Below, piece by piece: positions 1 to 5,177 of a stretch of 6,539 nucleotides of DNA; position 1 is the first letter of the stretch, and the number at the start of each line of letters is the position of its first letter. Source of the DNA: an uncultured Lachnospiraceae bacterium (GTDB lineage Bacteria > Bacillota > Clostridia > Lachnospirales > Lachnospiraceae). A program made the position numbers and the translations under genes. The notes under the pieces were generated by a model. It had not been told where the DNA came from, searched no databases, and saw only the letters and a list, made by a program, of their open reading frames with translations. Location of the stretch: the NCBI GenBank assembly GCA_900557385.1, contig USSP01000107.1, forward strand, positions 1-6,539, given 5' to 3'.

Positions 1-390
1 AGCACATCGGGTGTCTCATTGAAAAAGAGCGGTGGTATAAGTAGAAAAACACTTTCTGCGCCGGTGATCCGCATCCAAAAGAAAAAGCAGGGGAAGCTAC
101 GCTATCTTGTGATCAAATTGACCAAATATCAGGGGGATCATGTGCAAATCTGTTACCGAAAGAAGAAAACAGGAGCCTGGGTGCGTCTGGCAATGAAGTA
201 TGACACGCTGAAGAAGAAAGAGGAGATATTCCGGATCCGCTATCTTTCGACAAAGGGCTCGCTGTATGTGAAGGTACGGACCTGGAAGAAAAGCGGCAGC
301 AAGAGAGTGTACAGTGCGTATTCGAGACAAAAGCAGATCCGCCTGACGGATAAATGGGAAAAGACGATTTGTGGAGGACACGGTAAATGA
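1..390 (+). CDS. C-terminal part of a secreted/surface protein with basic Fn3-like domain (5' end cut)
   Basis: The reading frame is open from base 1 to the TGA at 388-390, so this is the 3' end of a longer gene. The TTG at 19 could in principle start it, but no Shine-Dalgarno site precedes it and the frame stays open to the edge, so a start inside the window is unlikely. The visible 129 residues hold a lysine/arginine-rich domain (codons from 58 to 351) nearly collinear with the C-terminus of the next gene; motifs such as IRYLSTKGSLYV, VRTWKKSG and YSAY are shared. The YVkVRTW...YSAYS pattern recalls the last strands of fibronectin type III-like domains of clostridial surface proteins. By analogy with its neighbour, the missing N-terminal part probably carries a signal peptide and extracellular modules, but this cannot be seen. 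The last 12 or so residues (DKWEKTICGGHGK) have no equivalent in the paralogue. It overlaps the next gene by four bases (ATGA), implying co-translation. Exact function unknown. Confidence 0.8.
   Translation, partial: STSGVSLKKSGGISRKTLSAPVIRIQKKKQGKLRYLVIKLTKYQGDHVQICYRKKKTGAWVRLAMKYDTLKKKEEIFRIRYLSTKGSLYVKVRTWKKSGSKRVYSAYSRQKQIRLTDKWEKTICGGHGK
58..351 (+). repeat. Copy 1 of duplicated basic C-terminal domain (98 codons)
   Basis: Copy 1 aligns without gaps to 2460-2753. My hand count gives about 60 of 98 identical residues. The longest exact DNA identity I see is 18 bases (253-270 equals 2655-2672). Synonymous differences are frequent elsewhere, so the duplication is old and not a recent DNA copy. 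Both copies are very rich in Lys/Arg, with KKK runs in equivalent places. Confidence 0.85.
373..377 (+). promoter_or_regulatory. Ribosome binding site GGAGG inside the upstream gene
   Basis: GGAGG lies 9 bases before the ATG at 387 and within the last codons of the upstream gene. It fixes the start of the 789-aa gene at an ATGA stop/start overlap, an arrangement typical of translational coupling. Confidence 0.8.
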
Positions 391-2756
391 AGGTACGATG
401 GAAAGCGAAAATTGCATATCTGCTCACAGCAGGCTTATGTCTGGCAGGAGCCGCGGACATTATGATACCGGTGGTGCATGCACAGATAGAGCATGTGCAG
501 GAAAGCAATGCGGTGGACAACCGGTGTTTTCAAACACTTTCGGATGTTTCCACATTGACGGCAGCAGACTGCATTTACAGTGTGGATGACAAAGACGAGG
601 TCACGATCCTTAAATACACCGGAAATGCTAAAAAGCTGATCATGACGGAGATTGATGGCAAAAAGATCACGGCAATCGGTGATGGAGCTTTCGAGGAGCA
701 GGGGCAGTTAGAAGTGGTTCAGTTTCCGGATACCCTGCGGTCCATTGGCTGCAAGGCGTTTTACCATTGTGGCTTCCAAAGTATTATATTGCCCGATTCG
801 CTGGAAACTGTCGGTGATGAGGCGTTTAATGTGTGCATTGGATTAACGCAGATTAAGGCTGGTCCCAATATCCGGAAATGGGGATATCATGTGATCGATC
901 AGACAATGTATACAGATAACGAAGCAAACTGGAAGAATGACATTCTGATGGTGGGAGAACAGTATGCGATCGAACACAGATGGGAACAGGAGATCATCAA
1001 TATTCCGGAGGGAGTAACGACGATCGCCGATAATTTTATAATTTTTAGTTCAGAGCTTCATTATGTTTATATGCCGGAGAGTGTGAAATATATCGGGGAG
1101 GGAGCGTTTGCATGCTGCCCGTATCTGAAGAGTGTTGAATTTGCCGGGAATGATCTGCGTCTGATCGGGGAGGAAGCATTTCAGTCGACACAACTGGAAA
1201 AGGTATATCTGTGCGGAGAGTCGCTCGAGATCGGAGCGAGAGCGTTTCAGAACTGTACCGGGTTAAAATACATGCAGATCGATGCCGGGCATGTTACTCT
1301 TGGACAGGATTTTATCAGTGACATACCGGAGGGGAGGATGGAGCTTTTGGTACTTCCGGAGTTGACACAGTCTGTCTGTGATATTATGATGGATAAAGCA
1401 GTGTCAAAGAAGCTGGCTTTGACGGACACCTCCGCAGAAGCTTTTGAATCGGTCTGTCGGGAGGCAGGGACAGGATTTTTAAATAATCTGGAAGAAATCG
1501 ATCTTCCGTTTGCAAAGCAGGCGCTTGCGGATTCCTCACTGCTGGAGGGAAATAAAGCACTCTATCAGGGAGAGTGGCATCTGGTACGCTATCTGATCCG
1601 TCACTACATGGAGGCAGAATATATCGTAAAGGAAGGGGAAAACTGTCCGTATCCGCTGATCGGGGATTCGTATTGTTATCCGCCTGTCGGGACGAGCCTG
1701 ATCAATCTCAGGTGGGATCTTGACGGGGACGGTGTGGCGGACAGACTGCCTGGTGTTGTGACAGAGGATATTACGGCGAAAGCCCTTTATGAGATTGAAG
1801 AGGCGGCACATGACTGGCAGCTTATTGAGACAATCTGGATCACGGATGACTGCGATTCCTATGGAACGGCAAAGTACGTTTGTCTGAACTGTGGGGAGCA
1901 AAAGGAGGAGCTTGCCACGCCGCGTTGGCATGATATTTCCGAGGAATGGACGATCGATCAGGAGGCAACCTGTACGAAGTCCGGAAGCAAGTCACATCAT
2001 TGCAAACGAAGCGGCTGCAATGAGAAGGAGAACGTCACTGTCATACCGGCTACCGGTCACAAATGGGATAACGGTGTGGTGACAACAGAGCCAACTGGTG
2101 AGACGGATGGAGTCCGAACATATACCTGCAGCCGATGTGGAGGAACACGGACGGAGGCGATCGCCAGACTTGCGACGCCGCAGCCGGTGATCACAAGCAC
2201 ACCGCAGCCGACGGACTCTTCCGGTACATCACATCCGGCAGAGCCCTCCGGAGTGCCGCAGCCAACGGTTTCCTCTGATGTGCCACAGCCGACAGATGGG
2301 ACACAAGCCTCTGTCACGCCGGAAACCGGAGATCAGACGGCTCAGCCATTGTCACCATCCGGAGATCCGTCAGATCCCGCGGCAACGCCTGAAGGCGGAG
2401 AAAAGCTGACGGGAGGAAACATCACCAATGTTGGTAACACCGGCACCAAGAAATTTCCGGCTCCCATTGTGCAGATGCAGAAGAAAAAAGAGGGATCGAT
2501 CCGTTATCTGGTGCTCCGGGTGGAGCGGTATCAGGGAAACCGGGTAGAAATCTGCTACAAAAAGAAATCCAAGGCTTCCTGGACAAGACTTTCCCTAAAA
2601 TATAACCGGCTCAAAAAGAAAAAGGAAACCTTTAAAATCCGTTATCTGTCCACCAAGGGCTCGCTGTATGTGCGGGTGCGTACCTGGAAGAAGAGCGGCG
2701 GTAAAAAAATGTACAGTGCTTACACAAAGCAAAAACGCATTTCGTTAAAAGAATAA
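387..2756 (+). CDS. Secreted BspA-like leucine-rich-repeat protein with CxxC repeats, Thr/Pro linker and basic C-terminal domain
   Basis: A complete 789-residue exported protein. The N-terminus (residues 1-32) is a signal peptide: positive KVRWKAK, hydrophobic core YLLTAGLCLAGAA, and likely cleavage after VHA. Residues about 94-162 and 205-305 form BspA/LRR_5-type leucine-rich repeats (units such as IGDGAF, LRSIGCKAF, VKYIGEGAF), split by the usual WKNDILMVGEQY insert. Residues 444-452 form a DxDGDGxxD calcium-loop-like motif. Residues about 485-590 are Cys-rich modules: C499/C502, C529 with C539/C544, and C581/C584, with TGHKWDNG at 556-563. A Pro/Thr/Ser linker with PQPT repeats spans about 597-677, followed by the basic Fn3-like domain at 692-789 shared with the upstream gene. 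No LPXTG motif or C-terminal membrane anchor is present, so it may be released or held by the basic domain binding wall polymers (inference). BspA-like LRRs often mediate adhesion to host or matrix proteins; the partner here is unknown. Confidence 0.88.
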   Translation: MKVRWKAKIAYLLTAGLCLAGAADIMIPVVHAQIEHVQESNAVDNRCFQTLSDVSTLTAADCIYSVDDKDEVTILKYTGNAKKLIMTEIDGKKITAIGDGAFEEQGQLEVVQFPDTLRSIGCKAFYHCGFQSIILPDSLETVGDEAFNVCIGLTQIKAGPNIRKWGYHVIDQTMYTDNEANWKNDILMVGEQYAIEHRWEQEIINIPEGVTTIADNFIIFSSELHYVYMPESVKYIGEGAFACCPYLKSVEFAGNDLRLIGEEAFQSTQLEKVYLCGESLEIGARAFQNCTGLKYMQIDAGHVTLGQDFISDIPEGRMELLVLPELTQSVCDIMMDKAVSKKLALTDTSAEAFESVCREAGTGFLNNLEEIDLPFAKQALADSSLLEGNKALYQGEWHLVRYLIRHYMEAEYIVKEGENCPYPLIGDSYCYPPVGTSLINLRWDLDGDGVADRLPGVVTEDITAKALYEIEEAAHDWQLIETIWITDDCDSYGTAKYVCLNCGEQKEELATPRWHDISEEWTIDQEATCTKSGSKSHHCKRSGCNEKENVTVIPATGHKWDNGVVTTEPTGETDGVRTYTCSRCGGTRTEAIARLATPQPVITSTPQPTDSSGTSHPAEPSGVPQPTVSSDVPQPTDGTQASVTPETGDQTAQPLSPSGDPSDPAATPEGGEKLTGGNITNVGNTGTKKFPAPIVQMQKKKEGSIRYLVLRVERYQGNRVEICYKKKSKASWTRLSLKYNRLKKKKETFKIRYLSTKGSLYVRVRTWKKSGGKKMYSAYTKQKRISLKE
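2460..2753 (+). repeat. Copy 2 of duplicated basic C-terminal domain (residues 692-789)
   Basis: This is the partner of 58-351. It occupies the very end of the 789-aa protein after the Thr/Pro linker, so it behaves as an independent terminal module. Its high positive charge would suit binding to anionic wall polymers, DNA or glycans, but this is an inference from composition alone. Confidence 0.85.
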
Positions 2757-2776
2757 ATAGTATGAAGATAAAATGT

Positions 2777-2810
2777 AAAGGAGAATTATATGAAGGAAGT
2801 TTGGATATGA
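2777..2810 (+). other. Strong ribosome binding site followed by six-codon frame (MKEVWI-stop)
   Basis: AAAGGAG at 2777-2783 stands 6 bases before the ATG at 2790, as good an initiation signal as any in the window. The frame ends after six codons with TGA at 2808-2810. That stop overlaps another ATG (2807), which opens a 26-codon frame ending at 2887. This is either a tiny leader peptide or, more likely, the preserved start of a gene that has decayed: the same frame, read past stops at 2808 and 2859, leads into the open stretch that ends at 3059. Confidence 0.4.
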
Positions 2811-2890
2811 TACATTGCGGATTTGCAAAATGGTATCAAGCATTTGGATTTAGGCTACTAAATAATTTATGGCGTTGCGAAGGTTGATTT

Positions 2891-2915
2891 ACATTCCCCT
2901 TGTAAGTACAAATGT
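2891..2915. repeat. Short imperfect inverted repeat
   Basis: TTGTA (2900-2904) and TACAA (2907-2911) are inverted around AG. ACAT (2891-2894) and ATGT (2912-2915) extend the symmetry, with five unpaired bases on the left. The 2-base centre is too tight for a good RNA loop and no T-run follows, so it is not a terminator. It could be a protein binding site upstream of ktrB, or chance. Confidence 0.25.
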
Positions 2916-2948
2916 TGCGTGCCGATAAAGGTGTGTTCCGTGTCTTTA

Positions 2949-3008
2949 TATAATCTTAATACAGAAGTAGAGACTCTTATACCATCTTTGAAAGCAATTG
3001 GATATAAT
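2949..3008 (+). promoter_or_regulatory. Candidate -10 elements for the ktr operon
   Basis: Two perfect TATAAT hexamers occur at 2949-2954 and 3003-3008, upstream of ktrB. Neither has a convincing -35 at 16-18 bases: 2926-2931 is TAAAGG, and TTGAAA at 2988-2993 is only 9 bases from the second hexamer. A promoter for ktrB is expected in this gap, but which hexamer is used cannot be decided from sequence alone in AT-rich DNA. Confidence 0.25.
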
Positions 3009-3046
3009 AAAATGCATCACGAAGGTGGTGCTATTAGAATTGATAA

Positions 3047-3053
3047 TAAGGAG
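3047..3053 (+). promoter_or_regulatory. Ribosome binding site of ktrB
   Basis: TAAGGAG stands 12 bases before the ATG at 3066. The spacing is a little long but this is the only good site. It overlaps the end of the remnant frame that stops at 3057-3059. Confidence 0.65.
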
Positions 3054-3065
3054 TTTTAATTAATT

Positions 3066-4403
3066 ATGCCGGAAAATTTATGTAAGAAAAAGCACATGAC
3101 ATCTTTTCGATTAATTATTCTGGGATTTTTAGGCGTGATCTTTTTAGGAACCGTTCTGCTTATGCTTCCCATTTCCACATCGGAGCAAGTGTTGACCCCA
3201 TTTCATGAGGCTCTTTTTACAGCCACTTCTGCGGTATGTGTGACGGGACTTGTGGTGAAAGACACCGGAAGCTACTGGTCTCAGGCAGGGCAGACGATTA
3301 TTCTTGTCCTTATACAAATTGGAGGACTGGGAGTGGTAACTGTGGCGGCATCTGTTTCTCTTCTTTCCGGGAAAAAAATATCTCTTATGCAAAGAAGTAC
3401 TATGCAAGATGCGATGTCAGCACCTAAAGTTGGAGGAATCGTCAGACTGACAAGGTTTATTTTAAAGGGGACATTTTTGACTGAAGCTGCAGGGGCATTG
3501 TTATTGCTGCCAGTTTTTTTATCGGATTATGGGTTAAAGGGGATTTGGCTGTCAGTTTTTCACTCTGTTTCTGCTTTTTGCAATGCCGGATTTGATATAC
3601 TGGGAACAGCAGTTCATGCTTTTCCGTCTCTGACAGGATATTATGGGAGCATCCTTATAAATATGGTAATTATGCTGCTGATCATTATAGGGGGAATTGG
3701 TTTCCTTACCTGGGATGATATTTATACGAACAAACTGAATTTTAAACGTTATCGCATGCAAAGCAAGATTATTCTCATGACTACCACATGTCTGATCTTG
3801 CTCCCGGCAGTTTTTTTCTTTACCTGTGATCTGAAAAACTTGCCCATGGGGAAGCGGCTGTTGGCAGCTGTGTTTCAATCCGTAACTACAAGAACTGCAG
3901 GTTTTAATACCATAAATATTTCAGAGATGAGTGAGGCATCAAAAGCGGTTATGATATTGTTAATGCTGATCGGTGGATCGCCGGGCTCTACAGCTGGTGG
4001 AATGAAAACAACAACGTTTACGGTGCTTATTTTAAATGCGATTGCAACGTTTCGAAGCCAGGAAAATGCAGGGGCTTTTGGACGAAGACTGGAATATGAC
4101 GTGATAAAAAATGCAGCGACAATAGCTATGCTTTATTTTTCCTTGTTCTTTTGTGGAGGAATTGCAATCAGCGTATACGAGGGAATTCCTCTTTTAGACT
4201 GCCTATATGAAGCTGCCTCGGCTGTTGGTACGGTAGGTCTGACACTGGGAATTACACCGAGGCTTCATGTTTTTTCACAGGTTGTGCTGATCATACTGAT
4301 GTATCTGGGCCGTGTAGGCGGTCTGACTTTGATTTATGCGGTATTTTCCGGAAAAAACAAGGGGAATGCAAAGCTTCCTTTGGAAAAAATTACAGTTGGA
4401 TGA
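3066..4403 (+). CDS. ktrB: KtrB/TrkH-family potassium uptake membrane subunit
   Basis: This is the K+-translocating subunit of a Ktr system, which imports K+ (Na+-dependent in characterised Ktr systems) when gated by the KtrA ring. The 445-residue length fits KtrB rather than the longer TrkH. The sequence shows the four-fold membrane-pore-membrane design, with selectivity-filter glycines in all four pore loops: TSAVCVTGL (G61), HSVSAFCNAGF (G175), TTRTAGFNT (G279) and ASAVGTVGLT (G391). The first helix is about residues 13-35. The gate-loop sequence GGSPGSTAGGMKTTT (303-317) lies in the third repeat, where KtrB's flexible M2 segment controls the pore. The conserved end LGRVGGLT (414-421) has the Arg (R416) typical of the family. 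ktrA follows after 19 bases, so the two form an operon. All key elements are present and the protein looks functional. KtrB versus KtrD cannot be separated by sequence alone. Confidence 0.95.
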   Translation: MPENLCKKKHMTSFRLIILGFLGVIFLGTVLLMLPISTSEQVLTPFHEALFTATSAVCVTGLVVKDTGSYWSQAGQTIILVLIQIGGLGVVTVAASVSLLSGKKISLMQRSTMQDAMSAPKVGGIVRLTRFILKGTFLTEAAGALLLLPVFLSDYGLKGIWLSVFHSVSAFCNAGFDILGTAVHAFPSLTGYYGSILINMVIMLLIIIGGIGFLTWDDIYTNKLNFKRYRMQSKIILMTTTCLILLPAVFFFTCDLKNLPMGKRLLAAVFQSVTTRTAGFNTINISEMSEASKAVMILLMLIGGSPGSTAGGMKTTTFTVLILNAIATFRSQENAGAFGRRLEYDVIKNAATIAMLYFSLFFCGGIAISVYEGIPLLDCLYEAASAVGTVGLTLGITPRLHVFSQVVLIILMYLGRVGGLTLIYAVFSGKNKGNAKLPLEKITVG

Positions 4404-4404
4404 G

Positions 4405-4410
4405 AAGGAG
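4405..4410 (+). promoter_or_regulatory. Ribosome binding site that fixes the ktrA start
   Basis: AAGGAG begins two bases after the ktrB stop and 12 bases before the ATG at 4423. The ktrA frame stays open upstream into ktrB (an in-frame ATG lies at 4336), but only the 4423 start has this site and yields the canonical MKNVLIIGLGRFG beginning of KtrA. Confidence 0.8.
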
Positions 4411-4422
4411 AAAAGTAATATT

Positions 4423-5070
4423 ATGAAGAATGTATTAATTATTGGACTTGGAAGATTTGGAAAACATATTGCCATGCAGCTTAATCAGTTGGGACATGAA
4501 ATTATGGCAGTTGACTGGAATGAAGAAAGGGTGGATAAAGTACTGGCATTTGTGACCAATGCTCAGATTGGTGACAGTACCAATGCTGAATTTTTACAAT
4601 CTCTAGGGATTGGAAATTATGATATCTGTTTCGTGACCATTGGAGGAAGTTTTCAAAATTCTCTTGAAACAACTTCCCTTCTGAAAGAACTGGGAGCAAA
4701 ACTGGTAATATCCAGAGCTGAACGTGATGTTCAGGAAAAATTTCTTTTACGCAACGGTGCAGATAAGGTGGTCTATCCAGAAAAGCAGGTCGCAAAATGG
4801 GCTTCTATCCGTTACACGGACGATCATATTCTGGATTATATGGAAGTGGATGCTTCCCATGCGATTTTTGAGGTGGAAGTACCAGAGGAATGGGCTGGAA
4901 AAACAGTAGGCGAATTGGATATCAGAAAACGCTACAACATTAATATTCTGGCAGTAAAAAATGAGAGAGAATTCAATATTGCAATTTCTCCGGATACGTA
5001 TTTGGCAGAGAATACTAAATTACTGGTGTTGGGAGAATACAGAACCCTTCAGAAGTGCTTTCGCATATAG
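4423..5070 (+). CDS. ktrA: KtrA, cytosolic RCK gating subunit of the potassium transporter
   Basis: A 215-residue protein of normal KtrA length. Residues 1-130 form the RCK_N Rossmann domain. Its nucleotide-binding loop is GLGRFG (8-13), an acidic D31 ends the second strand (VDW) and would contact the ribose, and GDSTN at 50-54 is the usual family motif. Residues about 133-213 form the RCK_C (TrkA_C) domain. Characterised KtrA proteins make an octameric ring under the KtrB dimer; ATP binding opens and ADP closes the pore, and in Firmicutes c-di-AMP binding to RCK_C inhibits uptake. Those roles are known for the family and inferred here. The start is set by the AAGGAG at 4405-4410. The gene is 19 bases downstream of ktrB and 107 bases upstream of a KdpD-like kinase. 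No domain is missing. Confidence 0.95.
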   Translation: MKNVLIIGLGRFGKHIAMQLNQLGHEIMAVDWNEERVDKVLAFVTNAQIGDSTNAEFLQSLGIGNYDICFVTIGGSFQNSLETTSLLKELGAKLVISRAERDVQEKFLLRNGADKVVYPEKQVAKWASIRYTDDHILDYMEVDASHAIFEVEVPEEWAGKTVGELDIRKRYNINILAVKNEREFNIAISPDTYLAENTKLLVLGEYRTLQKCFRI

Positions 5071-5136
5071 TTTATTTGTTATGAAGAGGCTGGTAAAGAG
5101 GTGAAGGTAATGGCAGAAGGTATGTTGGCAGTCGCA

Positions 5137-5145
5137 TGATATAAT
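5137..5145 (+). promoter_or_regulatory. Extended -10 promoter upstream of the KdpD-like kinase
   Basis: TGATATAAT is a perfect extended -10 (TGn plus TATAAT at 5140-5145). No -35 lies at normal spacing; TTGGCA at 5125-5130 is too close. Extended -10 promoters can work without a -35. Transcription would start near 5151-5153 and give a 5' leader of about 25 bases with the AGGTGA site in it. This would allow the kinase to be expressed apart from ktrBA. Confidence 0.45.
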
Positions 5146-5163
5146 TTCAAAAACAGTAGAAAA

Positions 5164-5169
5164 AGGTGA
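5164..5169 (+). promoter_or_regulatory. Ribosome binding site that fixes the kinase start
   Basis: AGGTGA matches the 3' half of the full GGAGGTGA site and stands 8 bases before the ATG at 5178. An in-frame TAG at 5157-5159 rules out any start further upstream than a GTG at 5166, which lies inside this site. Confidence 0.65.
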
Positions 5170-5177
5170 CAGGAAAG

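Larger units (their letters stand above)
2790..3059 (+). pseudogene. Probable decayed gene, possibly a class V aminotransferase/cysteine desulfurase remnant
   Basis: From the ATG at 2790 a single frame runs to TAA at 3057-3059, broken by TGA at 2808 and TAA at 2859. The part from 2862 onward is open for 65 codons but has no good start of its own. It contains SVSLYNLNTEVETLIPSLKA, which recalls the C-terminal RVSlxxYNTEEEidxLixaL pattern of cysteine desulfurases and other class V PLP aminotransferases. The adjacent frame just upstream reads LRADKGVFRV before its stop at 2954-2956, so a frameshift in the decay is possible. At about 90 codons it is far shorter than such enzymes (around 380-400 aa), so most of the gene would have been deleted. 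The family assignment is an impression from a short motif and is uncertain; that the stretch is former coding sequence is somewhat better supported. Confidence 0.35.
2757..3065. other. 309-bp intergenic region between the surface genes and the ktr operon
   Basis: No intact gene of normal size was found. The region holds a strong Shine-Dalgarno with a six-codon frame, a probable gene remnant, two TATAAT hexamers without good -35 partners, an imperfect inverted repeat at 2891-2915, and the ktrB ribosome binding site. I see no GC-rich hairpin plus T-run terminator after 2756 and no recognisable riboswitch core. It is AT-rich compared with the genes to its left. Confidence 0.7.
5071..5177 (+). 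other. 107-bp ktrA-kinase spacer
   Basis: The spacer is purine-rich, with no terminator hairpin. It holds two very short frames with ATG starts (5081-5104, MKRLVKR; 5110-5139, MAEGMLAVA) that look incidental, followed by an extended -10 promoter and the kinase ribosome binding site. Confidence 0.6.

Noticed and set aside
426..445. Lipoprotein signal at Cys 18 of the LRR protein
   Set aside because: The residues before the Cys are AGL, not a lipobox with small residue at -1; a normal signal peptidase I site (VHA) fits better.
1536..1931. Antisense open frame within the LRR protein gene
   Set aside because: It is opposite a well-supported coding sequence with domain matches and lacks its own signals.
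2807..2887. 26-codon frame as KdpF-like small membrane protein
   Set aside because: The peptide has charged and Trp/Cys-rich stretches and lacks a continuous hydrophobic helix; it has no clear ribosome binding site except possible coupling.
2757..2900. Rho-independent terminator after the LRR gene
   Set aside because: There is no GC-rich hairpin followed by a T-run; the inverted repeat at 2891-2915 has a bulge, a 2-base centre and no T-run.
2757..3065. c-di-AMP (ydaO-type) riboswitch upstream of ktrB
   Set aside because: ktr genes of Firmicutes are often under this riboswitch, but I could not find its conserved core segments or paired stems here; a covariance-model search would settle it.
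4336..4422. ATG at 4336 as an upstream start for ktrA
   Set aside because: It would add 29 residues encoded inside ktrB, has no ribosome binding site, and does not fit the family N-terminus; the ATG at 4423 has AAGGAG and begins with the Rossmann strand.
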